Source: Ctenosaura bakeri (Eukaryota; Chordata; Lepidosauria; Squamata; Iguanidae). From it: a stretch of DNA of 64,000 bases. The position numbers were made by a program, and so were the translations under genes. The notes below the pieces were generated by a model. It ran no database searches. It was not told the origin of the DNA and saw only the letters and a list, made by a program, of their open reading frames with translations. The stretch's first letter is position 1; each line of letters opens with the position of its first letter. Of this stretch, positions 20,101-35,100 are shown piece by piece. The stretch is from the NCBI GenBank assembly GCA_948474755.1, contig CAOLHI010001651.1, positions 372,001 through 436,000 on the forward strand, given 5' to 3'.

Positions 20101-23100
20101 CTTCACCTGGCGAATTGCTGCCTGTTAGGCAACTGTTGGAGCCTCACCAGAAAAAAGTGGTGCTCCTTAGAGCATCTGAGAGGGATGGATGGAGAATAAA
20201 ACCATTCTGCCCTTTAAATCTTATTTTTCTCCCTCCCCAAGGCTACAGGAAGTGATCAGGCCGGGTCCAGGCGTCACCCCAGAAGCAGCGGAGTTGCGAC
20301 GGTGAGTGATGCCCCCTCCTCTCTCTCTCCCTCCCCCCGCCCCTAAGAGCCCCCAGGACTTGGCTCCTCCTTCCTGATTTCCCCTCTATCTTTTAAACCA
20401 TTTCCTGATTAATTAAATCCATCTTTTATCTGGACTTTGTAAGTGTGTTGAAGCTTTGTTTTCTTGGAAATGGGCACCTCTTTATCCCTAGAGTGGCTTC
20501 TTTTGATTATTAAATGGTTAAAGCTGAATGCACTCTTTGCATGCTCAGAGGCACAGTTGTTTCTTCCGAGCTTTGTGTTCTGCGCTGAAGTCCATTTGCT
20601 GTCCAGTACTCTTTCTCTCTTCTTCCTGTCCCTGATACTTGTGTGTGTTGGTGCCTATTCTGGGATTTAGAGCATCACACACACACAAAAACAGGGAGTT
20701 GGACTAGACGTCCCTTGAGGTCTCTTCCACTTCTTCATTTGTCTTGCACTTTGAGGCTAAATGGACTCCTGACTCACAACTTTGCTCCCTTTGCCTACCG
20801 AGTGCTGTCTTCAAAAACGAGGCATGATCTTTAGAACTTTTCTTTCAGTGATGGGGGAAACTAAATTTGGGTAAGTTTACTTTTTAGAAAACTACAGCTC
20901 CCAGAATCTTGGTGTGAAGGAAGTTCTGGGCATTGCTGTCCATTGCTGCTGGTTGTTTGCATTCCTTGTCTTGCCGGGATGCCGTCCCTTTCAGCCGTCC
21001 ACCGTTGGAGGCTGGAGACGGAGGTTTTCTTGTGGTCAGCCATCTTGTCTGGAGTGTCCTTTGAAGGAGGCCAAGTGGATAGATGTGATGCTCAGCCCTA
21101 AAAAAAACCCCAAAGAAGGAGGAGAGTCCACCACACTCCACTGAGGCAGCAGCAGATTTGCCAAACCACTCTCACCATCTGCAAGTTCTTTCTAATGTTT
21201 AGATGGAATCTCTTTTCCCATCGTTTGAAGCCATTGCTCCACGTCCTGGTCTCTGGAGCAGCAGAAAACAGGCTTGCTCCGTCTCCCCAATGACTTCCCT
21301 TCACATATTTAAACATGGCTTTCATGTCACCTCTTAGTCCTTCTCTTCTCCTGGCTAAACATCTCCCTTGGCCCCTCCTCAAGGGCATGGAGACGGATTG
21401 GGTCCCTCTTTGCATGTACTGGGGTGCTGCCGTGGGTCTCTGGTTTACCTGCCCTTGCACACAAAACCTTATCTGCTTGTTCACTGGCCTGATGGTTGTG
21501 GCTCAGAGGAGGCGAGGGGAAAGCACTCTGCATGTCCTCAGAGGCCCTGTGTCTTAAAGGGATATTGTTTTGCAATGGGACAAGACAAGACACAACTTGG
21601 AAAAATTACATTTCGGCTGTCCATCTTTTTTCATTGGAGCTCCCAGAATCCTCTAGTCAATGTAGGCATTGGGGAATTCTGGGAATTACAATCCAGAGAG
21701 ACATTTTTCCTAGGCTTAGGTCTAGTGTCCTGTTTTTCGAAAGCAAGAAGCAAATTGCTCACTCTCTGTCTTGCAATATTTAGAACATCAGAATGAAATG
21801 AAACAGCCATGGTTTCAAGGCAGGCAAAAAGAAAATTCACTTTCACACCGCAGGCTGTCGTTAACCTGTGGAACTCTCTGCCACTGAAAAGAATGCTGAC
21901 CACCCCGATACAGATGTCTTTAAAAAGGGTGGTGGGATTTTCATTGAATGCAAGGAGGCACAAGGACGGGAGCGGGGATCTAGCATGCCTGTGCCCAGTA
22001 TTGTACATCCAGCTTCAGGAACAACCTATCTTTGAGTATCGCTAATTTTCTATTTTAATATTCATAATATGCAAGTTGTTGAACTGCATTGTTGTTTTAA
22101 ATTGTGAGCCGCTTTGAGTCCCAATTTTGGGGGAAAATGGGATACAGAGAGTGTTCACTCCCTACCTCTGGGGTTCCCAGTGGGGCACTGGGTGGTGGAG
22201 AAACAGGCACAGCTTGGAGAAGTTCCTTTTTCAAATTTGGAGAAGTTCCTTTTTCAGACTCCCCGTTTCCATCCTTGCTCTCCTTCTGTCAGCAGGTAAA
22301 AACATTTTTGTGCCATTGGGCTTTTACAAGTTGACAACAATTGCTCTTTTTAATGCTACGAGATTCTGTTTGTTTTTAAAGAGTTGTAGCTCTTTAAGAG
22401 CTTTTTAAAGCATTGCAGTATTTTTAAGGTGTAATATTTTTAACTGTATGAATTGTTTTAAATCTTATATTTATGCTTTAATGAATGGTCAGTATTGTTT
22501 TTAATTTGTATTGTTTTAAATACCGTATGTTGCTAGCTGCCTTGAGTTGCATTATTGGGGAAAAAGAGGGATATAAAGGAAAATAACTATTATTGTTATT
22601 ATTAATTATTATTTCTCTGACTCCCAGCCACCCAGCTAGCTGGTACAGCCCGGTTCTGCCCTTTGGGGCCAAGTGGGCCCCTGTTTCTCCCATCTGGAGG
22701 GGATCCAACAGGCGCTCACGGATCATTCCCCCTTCTCTTCTTTTTCCTCCTCCTCCCCCGGCAGCTCTTTGGGGTCCTTGCTCTGTTCGTGGCTCGATGG
22801 CTACCCTGAAGACTTCGCTGGCCTGGAGCCCGCCTTGCAGGACCGGCTCCTGGGGCGGCTGCGTTGGGCCCTCGGGAGCAGCTCGGAACCCGAGAAAACC
22901 CTCCTGGCCTCCGGAGGGAGGGAGGGTCCGCCCGGAAAGACCCCGGAGGACCCCATGGAGTACGGGAGTGTTGCGGAAAATGGCGAGGGCCAGCGGGACC
23001 CTGACCCCCACTACGTCCTGGGGTTGCAAGCGGAGGATGTGGCCGCCCACCTGACTGCCACGGATGCCGTGAGTGCCGGGGACCGTGGTGGGGTGGGTGG

Positions 23101-26100
23101 GTGCATGGGAGAAATTCCTTGGGGGTCCCCCGCTTTGCATGGTGGAAAGTCCTGGGTTCAAGAGCCCATTTCTGCCCTTTTCTAAATCTCAGCCCACCAC
23201 CGAAGGGGAGAATGCCCCAGAATCTTCTTGCTGCTTCTGAGTGTCAAGTTCCGAGTTCAGGTTTATCCTGCGTGAGCCAACCAGGCTTTTGCATATGACC
23301 AAAAGAAAAAAACCAAACAATCCAATCTTGTATCCAAACATAATTAAGATAAAATAGTTGAATTAGTCATAAAAGCATACAAAAAGGGTCTGAGATTATA
23401 TCTTATTGTCAGATAGGTTGAAAGGTTCTCTCTTTGCCAGGGGTAACTTGAGGTACTTGGCCGATCAGTAGGTACAACTAAGTGCCGGGTTTTGTTTTGT
23501 TTTTCTTTTTTGAGATAGCAGTAAGAGGGTCAAGGTACTTAGTTCTTAAGTCAGAATACAACAAATATTCCAGGGGGAAAATTGCATGAATTTTGCATCT
23601 TTCTATAGCCATATGGGCACTGAGTTCTGATTATCAGACAATGGGAGCTGGTCTAGTTGGCCACAAAGTATCCCTTGCAACTCTCCAAAATTTAATTTTG
23701 CAATCCAAAATTGCCTGGTGAAACTGTGAACAGCTCCCTCAGGGCTGATGCATCATTAAAGAGCTATCTGATGTGTCATTTTTCTCTAAATAAATACATA
23801 AATACTTCCTAATTGGGCAGCTCCGCCCTTTCTTTTGCTTATTTTTGTTTCCCATTGGGACACTGGGGCAGGTCTGGGGAGACAGCAAAAGTCTGGAAAA
23901 GTTCCTTTTGCGGGGCTAACAATCCCCAAAATCTCTACAGGTTGAGTTTCTGTTATCCGAAATGCTTGGGACCAGAGGTATTTCAGGTTTTTGGTTGTTG
24001 TTTTTTCCTGATTTTGGAATATTTGAGTATACATAATGAGATTATATACCATTCTTTCAGTGGAGCTCTGCTGTTTTGTCGGTTCTTCTCCTCTTGCCTT
24101 ATTCCTGTAAAGAGCTCACTTGGGAATCACACACACTGCTCACAAAGAGGGGGGAAAAGACCCAAGCGATCGAGAGACTTTGCAAGCAGTGTGTGGTTGA
24201 TCTCACACGAGGCTCCGTAATTCCCTCCTGTACCCTCCAGGAAGAAGACTGGGTTCCCTTTTGCAGAAATTTAGGTTTTTGTAGTATTTTGGATTTCTGG
24301 AGAAGGGACCCTCAACCGATATCTGAATAAGTCTTGTGTACAAGTTTTGCATGATAGAACAGCTGAGTTTTCTGTATTTAATTTTTTTGTCAATGTTATT
24401 GATTTACTGCTCTTGCATTCTGGTGTTTTCATTCCTTTGCTTTAATTAAATTTCAATTAGGAAAAAGAATGCAATCTCTCCAGCCAGCCCGTTTGGCCCA
24501 GTTTTGGATAAGTGGACTGAGACGGGCCTTTCCGTCTCTCACTTTTTGCCGGTTGGAGGACGGTGGGCCTTTTGGTCTCCTGCCTTTCTCCCTCCGACTG
24601 GGACTCCAGGCAGCCCACAAATTTCAAAACACATCCAACTAAAGACACGGAATAACATTTTAAAAGAAATGCTCACAAAATCTAGGAGTCGTCTCTGTCC
24701 ACTACTGGTTTACCCGTTTCCAAAAGGCACAAAGGGGACTTTGCACGTGGACCAGAGCTCTCTTGCTTTGCCTGCGTGCATGTTTTAACTTTATTTTTAA
24801 TCATTATTATTATTATTATTATTATCATTATTCTCCTTGGTCACGACGGCCTGGCTCTTGTTGGAAATTCCCTCTCGCAGTAAAATGCTGCTCGTGAGGT
24901 TTGGACGGCCCATGATTTAATTGTGCTTTTAATGTTGTGGGTTGTTGTAAACGCATTGTGGCAAGTGCTCCCTTTGGAGAACAGAAGCACGGACTGTTCT
25001 TCTCTTGATAAATTGTAAGTGAGTAGGTAAAATGCCCTCTGGGCCCAGCATTAAACGCCAGCCTCTGGCCACATTGCACGTGCCGGCAGAACTAGGAACG
25101 GGCTGTGCGTGTGTGTGTTTGTGTGTGTGCCCATTAGACTGGTCCTCTCCTTGCTGTCCTGTAGGCAATTTTAAAAAAAGGTTATTTACAATCAAAGAAA
25201 TACCTGTTTACAAAGAAAAAAGAGACAAGAAAAATTAAAACACCAACACAATACTATCTCATACTAAGCAAAAAAGTTAAAAACTAACTTACTAAAACAC
25301 AGAAGCAACCAGTATTGTAAGATAGAAAAATGTTTTTAAAAAAACAGCTCATGTTAATCTACCATTACAGAGACAAGTAAGTAATGCCGCTAGAATTACT
25401 GGTGTCTGTAGCCACAAATTATTGCGCTGTTAGATTTCTCATTGCCCAAAAAGTCCCTAGAGTGTTTCCAGTCTTTCAAACAATCTTCATCTGGCTTTTC
25501 CTTTAAAACCTACATTAGTTTGGCCATTTGAGCTAACTCTGTAACCTCCACAATCCATTCTTCAATCCGTTTCCAGGTTTGCAAATGGTATTCTTGCTTC
25601 TGTTATCCTATAGAGAAGAAGTAATCCATATTTACTACCCATACATACCCATACTACTACCCATACTACTACCCTATCTAAGGAATGCCTATTTTTCAAA
25701 GCAGGGATTTGCCAGGCATTCTCCATCCGGCAGCTGTTTTTGCTTTTTCCCCACATTTTATACTCTTGTATATTTTGATTGCATATACCAGTTGATTTGC
25801 TTCATATGATATTGTATTTTTTTCTGCATTTTATCTGTGTAGTTTGTTTTACAACTGTTATTATACTTTCCTTCCTCTGTGTTTGTGTGTATATGTACAT
25901 ATATTTTAGATTGTTCTGGAAGGGCCCCCTGGTTTTGGTTGTTTTACTTGTGGGGCACCAGGTACAAAATAATATGCTGTAACAATCACAGATCACTGCT
26001 TACTGTACATTATATTATCAATCCTTATTATTATCTTTATTTTCCTAGTAAGGCCCCAAAGCACCTTACAATAATTTTTTTTAGAGAAAACACAGCTAAA

Positions 26101-29100
26101 AATCATGGAATCCAGAAGTCAGAATGCAAACTAAATGATCAAATAAGAATTAAAGTTAAAATACATTATTTTTTTATATAATAATTTTATTAAAGTTTCC
26201 ACAAATGAAACAAACCATTATTTCTGCAATGTTTACATGCAATATTCTTTCTTCTTCCTTTCCTTTCTGGATTACAATTGTTAATATTCCTCTATTTGTC
26301 ACGTATCACAATAAAATGTTAGTAATCAGCAATTTGTTAATTCCTGCTATATTTCTCTACTATACTTGTTACATGATATTTCAATGATTATTACCCTGTA
26401 CAGTAATTGATATCATGAATTATGTGTTGCCTTCCATCTACCCCAAAGTTAAAATACATTATTGAAACACAAAACATTCAGAATTTCTGCATGGCTAGGA
26501 ATAGGCAGCTCCTTGCATCACCCAGGCTAGTACACATAGATGTTGTTATACAAAAATAATTATAATCACAAGAATAACAGTAACGAGCAGATTTCCGATC
26601 TGGGTCTCCTCTCTTTCCCGCCAGGATCTCTTCCTGCGCCTTGTCCCCCACGAGTGCCTGGGGTCCCTGTGGTCTCAGCGGGACAAGAAGGGTCGCGAGG
26701 GGGTCTGCCCCACCGTCCGGGCCACGGTGGCCCAGTTCAACCTGGTGGCCAAGGCGGTGGTCTACTCTTGCCTCGGAGACACGGGGCTGAGGGCCACCCA
26801 GCGGGCCCGGCTCCTGGAGAAGTGGATCCGGGTGGCGGAGGTGAGTTTCTGGAACAGCAGGAGGGGATGTTTGCTGAGGGAGGGCAGGGGAGCAGGGTCT
26901 TCCTGGGACCCCAATTGTGCAATTCCCACCCCTGGAGGCCCCAACTCGGGGATGCTTCCAACACCAAATCAAAGCGTGTCTATACTTTATTTAAACTTGT
27001 TTTAACTGCTTTTAACTTAGCTGGTTTTTAAGTGAGAAGTGATTTCCTAAACTTCGAGTCTTTTGAAGTTAGGACTGTTTATTGTCTTAAATTGATTTTA
27101 TCATACATTGTCGTGAAGTCCTTAGATACAGCAGAGAATATAGATAATTTGCCCAGGTTCAGTGGTCATTGTTATTTTAAATTGGCTGGTTTTAAGTGAG
27201 AAATGATTGCATGTATCTTTAGTCTTTCAGAATTAGTGGTTATTTATTGTCTTAAACTGTTGTTATCCTACACAGCCTTGCAATCCTCAGATATAGGACA
27301 GGATATAATTATTTTAATGAATACAAAAATGAATTTTGGGGGTCTCCCCTAATCTCTCTCTCTCTCTCTCTCTCTCTTCCCTTCCAGGAGTGCTTCCTCC
27401 TCCGGAACTTCTCCTCGCTCTATGCCGTCGTGTCCGCACTGCAATCCACCCCCCTCCACCGGCTCAAGAGGACTTGGGAGGAGACGTCGAGGTTGGAGCC
27501 CCCTTCTCAATTATGGGCAGCCCTAGGGTTGAATGTGTCCTCAGCCCCACTAGTTTGCAGCCCCTGGAAACCCCCAACCCGTCAAAAAGAATTAAAGTTT
27601 TGCACACATTTTTGGATAGTTTTTATCCCAAACTGGCTGAATGAGCTGAAAACCAGCCAAAAATGTGTCAGATTACTTCCCCCATCCTTTCAAAGCCCCC
27701 CCAAATCCCCCAGCCTTCCCAAATCAACTGAAAAGTGACCAAAATGGTGGCTGTAAGTGATACAATGCCATTTCCAGTCTGTTGGAGGGGGGACTGGTCA
27801 TCAACCCCTTTGCTTCTGACTCTCCAGATAGTTTGGGACTCCACCTCCCTGAAACCTTTCAATCATAAGCTGAACCTGAGCCAGCAGTGTGGTACAAATG
27901 CTGTCTGAGCCTGCATGAATAGAACCATAGTTTCCAAGACAAGGGAAGTCATAGTCCCCCCACATTCTGCCCTGGTCTGGCCTCATCTGGAGCCCTGCAT
28001 TCAGTTCTGGGGGCCTCATTTTAAGAAAAATAGAGACAAGTTGGAGCGAGACATGAGGCCCCATCCAACTGTATGACTCTGGGATTCCCATTATCCTTGC
28101 CCATGGGCCTTGTTGTCTGGAGCTAGTGTTGATGTCCTAAGTACATCTGGAGGGCCCAGCCCGCTGCATTAGGGACTCCGTGAGGAAGGTCTCTGTCTCC
28201 AAGCCTCCCTCCTTTCCCTGCCTCTGACAAGTCCTGAATCTTCCCCATGACCTGGGAGCCATTTTTGATGGGGACAGGAAGGGGGAGGGGGGAGGGAGGG
28301 ATTTGCAACTAGTTCTCCCTCCCCATCTTTGCAACTGGTGAGCAGATGCTGTTTTTGGTGCCAGTGGGGGTGTTGCAAAATCACATGTGGAGACATCTGT
28401 TTCTTGCAAGAGGGACATGTAGATCCAGAAATTGTGTGGGGAGGTTGCAAAGACTTTGGTGTCCTGCCCCCCGTTTATTCCAGGGACTCCCCAATGAGAC
28501 CCACCTTAGGCTGGTCACCCTGGTTCCCTGGAACAGGAGTGGTTGCCTTTAATTTTGCAAGAAGTTCGGGGTCTCCATACCATCCAACTCTCCCAATATG
28601 GCAGGGGCAGCCCTGATTCCTCCTCTGCCATCCCACTTTTTCAGCTGCTCTTAAAATGTCCCAGTTTCACCCTCCACTTTTCATTTCCCCCCTTTGTCCT
28701 TAGCTTTCTTCCATTGCTGCAAACTGACTTCTAAATTCAGAAGTACTTTTCACTCTGTTAACTCAGCAGAGGAGAGACGAGGAAGAAGCCAACTCAGTGT
28801 CACTCAAAAAAGACAAAGACCCCCCCCCCCAAATGCATGTTGGGTGTCCCCAAAAGACTGACCACCAATTGAGTGTCTTCCAACAGAAGCATTTATTGAT
28901 TTAATGCGCACTAAAGGCTCTGGGCCCTCAGGCAAATCCAGAACCCAGACAAAGGGTTTACAGTCCTTTAAATACACTTTTGCCAACACTTGAAACCATA
29001 TTTGCTTGGTTACTAGTCCATGACCTGTTACTTGGTTGGTTCCCAAGCCGCCTTGGGTCCCAATTCCTGGAGAAAGGTGGGCTACAAATACAATAAATAA

Positions 29101-32100
29101 ATAAATAAATCCCCCAAAGCCAAACCTGATTGATTAATTCATAAGTTGTCACTGGCACACCTTTCTTCCTTTAGCTCGTACCTGTAATGTGTCCCAGGTC
29201 ATATTGGCAATTTGGCTTCTCTTCTCAGCCCGTATCAATTTGCCTTCTTTTTGGCTTTATCAACTAGGGACGCTTTGATCTTCCTCATTAGGGTATGATC
29301 TATTTCTTAGCTCATTAAAGCAGAGTCCACTCTTTGGCTCATGTAACTCTCCAGGTGTCTGTTTGCTCTTTTCCCCTTTTTATGTGCCCCCTCTGTGAAC
29401 TTGTTCTTGCAGTTTCGGCTACTTCCATTATCCCATGATGAATGAATACACAGATTTATTTCTCTCCAGACCAGAATGCGGTGGAATCCTGTCTGTTTTC
29501 CCTTATTAATATGGGTTGAACCTCCCTTATCTGGAAATCCAAAAACCCAAAGTTTTTCCCACCATCTGCCCGCTTCTGTCTGTGAAGCGGCTTGTCTGTC
29601 TCTCCTGTCTGAGAAGCACCAGAGCGAAGGCAGAAGCGGGCGACTGGTTGCAAAAAGAGAGAGACCGAGGAGCTGTGAAACTGTGGGAAGCATGAATTCG
29701 CACCAGGCACGACACTTGGGTTCCTGCTATTTCACAGATCTTGAGTCTTTCTCCAGACCTCCCATCTCCAAAATCCAAAATAGTCCAAAATATGGAAGGC
29801 TTCTGGTCCCAAGCTTTTTGGATAAGGGAGGTTCAACCTACTTGGAGGATAAGCCTCTCTTCTCTTATGGGGCTGAGCTAGGAGGCCTCTTTGCCAAATG
29901 CCATGGGGGCTGTCGCCTGACCCAACTTCTCTCTTGCCCCCTCCGCCACCCCCAAATTCCGTCCCCCAGGGACTGCCTCCGCTGCTACGAGGAGCTCAGC
30001 GCCATCTGCTCCGAGGAGGACAACTACAGCCAAAGCCGGCGGCTCCTCTTTCAGGTATTTGGGGGTCCACTCAAGACTCTGCTGATTCCTTCCAAAATTG
30101 TGATGGTCTGATTTCTTGTGGCAGTGAGTCCCACAGTGCGACTCTGTGCTGTGCGAGAGAGGAACTTCCTTTGGAGAAAAAAGCAAGGCTAGATCCAGGG
30201 ATGGTTTCAGAATGTTTCATTGTGTTAAATTATTCTGTTGTTAAAACATAGATAATTAAAAAGCTGATGAAGCAAAAGGGAGTTGGTTGCAGCTGACTTC
30301 CCCCCCATCAATAAACAATCTGATTTGATTTTTTCATGAGGTTTTTGGGTGGCTACTTAGCGAAACTGCATTTTTTTTACTCCCCTGGGGGCCGTTTTAA
30401 GCCCTTGGGAGACCTTTTTTAAAATCAGGAAGTGGTTTCCAGGTTGGCTTAAAAATATGGCCAAAAAGAAATTTGATTTTTGAGGTGAGGGATTAATGGC
30501 CCTCTTGCCCCTCCCGGTTGCCGCTACCCAAAATAATCTAGGAATTGCCAGATCTTTTACTTGCTTTGGACTGCTTCCATGACTAATGCGTGCCCTCCAG
30601 CTATCCTGATTTGGTGGGGACAGTTCCAATTAATGCTCTGCCATCCCATTTTTTCAGCAGCATTAAAAATGTCCCAGTTTCTTTCTCTCTTCCACTTTCC
30701 TCCGATTGCTGCAAACTGATTTCAAGAGCGGTTTGCAAGAGCGGTTTGCACCGGGGAAAGGAGCAGATGAAGCAAAGTCTTGTCCTTCCCTGTTGGTTTG
30801 ATTTTGTTTTCTTTTTTTTTTCTGACATTGCTAAACTTCAGTACATACATTTCAGGGGTTTTCCCTGCATAAAATTATAGTTGTGTGTATTCAGGTTTTA
30901 TAACTTTGGCAATCTCGGACCACACGCTGATGTCACTTGGCTGTGTCTGACTTGGTTTTCATCTAGGAAAGGTTGGAGAGTTTGCCAACAGTACCCAAAC
31001 TGAGGGCTGAATTTCTCCTTAGTGTTGGGTTTAATGGATTTAATTGATTAACTGCTTTCTAATTAAGCATGGTTTTTGTTGGACGGCCCAGTTGTTTAAT
31101 TTTCTTTCAGTTACTCTTGAGTGTTCGAGAGAGTAGGAAAAGGTTGATAAACAGAGACTAGAAGCAATGAATTGAAAGTAGTTCAGTTGCAATGAATTAA
31201 AACTAATTGAGTCTCAACAAATTAAAAGTAATCGAATCTAAAGGAATTAAGAGTAATTCAGTTGCAATGAATTAAAAGTAATTCAGCTGCCTGTAACTGG
31301 TTACCTTTCCAGGCTAATGAGATTGTAGTGCACTCACATTTCAAAAGCATGTACAGAATAAGAATGAAGTTACCGTAACAAGTAACAGTATGTAGTTACT
31401 TCTGAAAGTTTCTTTTAAATGGCATTTTTGCTGGCACTTTTGACAGAAAATTTTACATGTTTTCTACACTTACCAATGCTTAAAAAAAATCCCTTAAACA
31501 AAAGGAATGAGAAACAATAGAAAAGCAACAGGAGGGTCAACAAACCGGCATGACAAGTTCCTTTTTTTCCATCTTTGCAAAAAGTAACCTGAACAGGCTG
31601 CCTTCTCAAACATAGTAAGAGGTTAAAGTACTTTTCCAACTTCAGTAAAATATTTACTGAGTTCAGCCAAAATGTTTAGGCACATGGTTATAAAATAAAT
31701 TAATCTGCTTTTAATGCCTCAAACTATGTTTTCGTTTTCATTTTTGTTGTGTGCCTTTAAGTCATTAAAGACTTATGGCGAACCTAATGTGAACCTATCA
31801 TAGGATTTTTCTGGGGCTGAGAGAGTGTGGCACACACTCCTGGTCACCCAGTGGGTTTCCGTGGCTGAGCGGGGAACCAAACCCAGGTCCCCAGGGCCGT
31901 AGCCCCAAACCACGACACCACGCTGGCTCTTAATATGTGTTCAATCCAGATAAATTATTTTTACTACGTTGAATTTTTCTTTTTAATTTTACTTGAATCG
32001 TTTGGGTGTATTGAACCAGGAGTCCAGGAGAACACACTTCGAATCCCCTCTGCTGAGCCGTGGAAACCCACTGGGTGACTTTGGATAAGTTTCACACTCT

Positions 32101-35100
32101 CTCGGCCTCAGGGGAATGTCAGAGTTACCTCAAAGTCACCAAAAAGTCACAGCAGATGACTATATTAATAAAAAGGCTGGATGGCCACCTGTCCGGAGTG
32201 CCTTGATTGTGCAACTCTAGGATTCTAGGATTCTGATAAATAAGCAAATAAATCATTCAGTGCATGCCTGTTGAGAAGCCCCACTGTGTTTAATACAATT
32301 GCCCCACATTCTGCCTGTCCCGTTATATCTGGGGGATTCATTGCAAGTCACACTCTCTCAGCCTCAGGGGAAGGTAGCTGCATCGGGACAAAGCTTGCCA
32401 AAGACCCCTCTATGATAGCTTTGTCTTAGGGTCACCAGAAGTTGGAGGTGACTTGAAGACAGCCAGTAGCAAATTTGTTGTGACCTTCTTAGTTCCAAGA
32501 TGGGTGGCCGTGGGGAGAGGTCAGTGGCCGTTCTGGGCTAATTCTTCCTTTCTCTTTCTCCCCACATGGCTTCCCCTTTTCCTCTCTCCTGCCCCCAGGA
32601 AGGGGCACCCCGAGGGTCTGGCACAGACTCCATCCAGCGGAGACATCAGCGGAAGTCCCTGGAGCAGCGCCCAATGGTAAGTGCGCTGAAGAAATGGCTA
32701 GTTCTGGCCCCTGGGCAACCTCCAGACAGTTTGGGGCACGGCTCCCACAATCCCTTGCCGGCTGGGGATGATGGTAGTCAGAGTTCTAAACATCTGCCCT
32801 TTGGGAACTGGGCTGGGTTTATTCTAAGCTTTTCATCTTGAAATGTGAGTCACCTTGGAGGTAAAACCAGTTGATGCAATCGGTCTACTCTAGCTGAAAC
32901 TAATGGTAGGATTTAGACTACTGTCTTCCGTTTCATGTTGGTAATATTGTGTAATTGTGGCCTGCCAGTGTCATCTTTTTATTTTCAGTCATTTAATGCA
33001 ATGCATTTTTAAGTAACAGTTGTGTGCCCAAATAGACACCCACCCTTGGAAATAAAATGGGACATGCACAAGTTCATCAACGAACCAAGAAGAGAGATTT
33101 GCATTGGATGGTACATTAACTAAATGCTAGGAAATAATGTGTGTTAAGTGTGTTTGAAATTCTGTATTTACTCCTTTAAAACAACATGTCACTTTCATCA
33201 TAATCCGAATTTTGTGTAGTGGAGACGATGCCAATCCTGACTCTTTTGGATGAGAAAATGGAGGACCCAGTAACAATTTCTTTAAAAATGCCCTTGGTTC
33301 AATGTCGACCGATGCCCAATTTTTTGCCTCCTCGGGATCCCAATAATATACTGTTAGTATCAGACAAGGTCAATGGGGCAAATCCCTTTGCCAAGAAAAC
33401 CCAGTGACAGGGTTGCCGCTAAGTCAGAAATGACGTGAAGGCACACCAAAGCGACAAAGAAGTCAGTAACAGCAGCTGTTTTTTAATGTGCCATTTCTTT
33501 CTCTTTTTTCTATGCCCATTTCCACACTAGAGTGTTATAGTGCTATTATTCCACTTTCAACCTCCTACGGAATCCTGGAATTTGCAGTTTAGGGAGGGGC
33601 CTCTGGGCTGCGGATGAGGCTGAGACCAAGAGGGGTGCTCTGGGCCCCTCCCTAAACTGCAAACCCCAGGATTCCATAGGAGGTTGAAAGTGGAATAATA
33701 GCACTATAACACTCTAGTGCGGAAAGCCCCAACATGTTGCCAAGCGCATATAATCTGGTTTCCCCCTGCATGTTTTATTTGGCTGCTGGAAAACATGTGT
33801 CTGGCTGGACATTGTGATAATTCGGGTGGGAATTATAGCTGGGGCAGTGGGCTCAGCTTCATGACCTCCTGACCTCTCTTCCCTTCCCCTTCTCCAAATA
33901 TCCAGGGCGTGGTCCCTTACCTCGGCACTTTCCTGAAGGACTTGGTGATGCTGGATGCAGCGACAAGGAATCGGCTGAAGGTAAGCAAGGGGAGAGCTGA
34001 GAACCCCTCACCCAAAAGGGGTGCAGGCAGCTCCCTGACCCCAAGGACTCTTCCTGCCCCAAATAACACCAGCCTCCTTGGACGGGGTGCCCCCTGCCTG
34101 CTTTGGAAAGTGGCAGTGATGCAGTTCTGCTTCATATTATACAAGGACATTCTGCGGATGAGGCTGAGACCAAGAATCCCCAAGGGGGTGCATGAAGATC
34201 TGTGCCCCCGTGCCCCCCACCACAATTATAGGGACACCATCTGCTTGCCTGTTTCCTTAAATTTCTCCAAGGCAGCCTACAGAACAGGGAATCCAGGCAA
34301 TGAGAAAATTAACATTAAAATAGTACAGTTATAGACTGTGTCTGCGCCTTCCTCTTTGTTTCAGACAATAAAATAATATTTCCAAAGCCTGGGAGAGGTG
34401 GAGAGTTTTCTGCATTGTGCAGTGTGGTTGACAGTGGTGTGAAAGGGAGAAGTTCAACTGGGGAAGCATTCCCTCACCCACATGGACATGTAATGGTGGG
34501 GAAATGTTTCTCCCACTAGAGAGGGAGGCAGAAATTCAATGGGGGAAGCATTTCCCCACGATCATGGAAATGCAACAGTAAGGAACATTTACCCTGCTGG
34601 AGAAGGCTGTGTGAGACAGATGGTGTGACAGGCGGAAATTCAACAGGTGATGAAGACACAGTGGGGATGGCGTGGCCTTAGGAAAAAGTGACAAACGATG
34701 GAGCTTCTCCCCTGGAGGCAGCCAGCTTTGCAGTTACACAGAACTCTTCCTAAGACAGGATTAAACTGCCCTGGTTTTGGATTTTTGAAACACGGGTGTT
34801 CAGTGTTTTATTAGATTCTGTTGTGGATAGAGTCCCCAAAACGAGAGGGTCTTGGGGAGGTCTTTTCTAGCAAATTATTTGCCTTTCCATGCTAAATCCA
34901 TCCCTCTGCTTGTTTCAGAATGGGTACATTAACTTCGAGAAGCACCGAAAGGTACGTGCATGAGAAGTGGGGGTGGGGAGAAAGGGGGGCTTATAAGGAA
35001 TGCAGGGGACCCCCTTGCTGGGGAGGGAGGGAACCCTTGCTATGAAGGCTAATGGCTCTTCCGTCTACCCTCCCCAAATCCTGTCCCAGGAATTTGAGAT

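Noticed and set aside
33219..33407. Short frame MPILTLLDEKMEDPVT as a small gene
   Set aside because: It lies in RGL2 intron 10 next to a SINE tail and has no recognisable homology or splice context.
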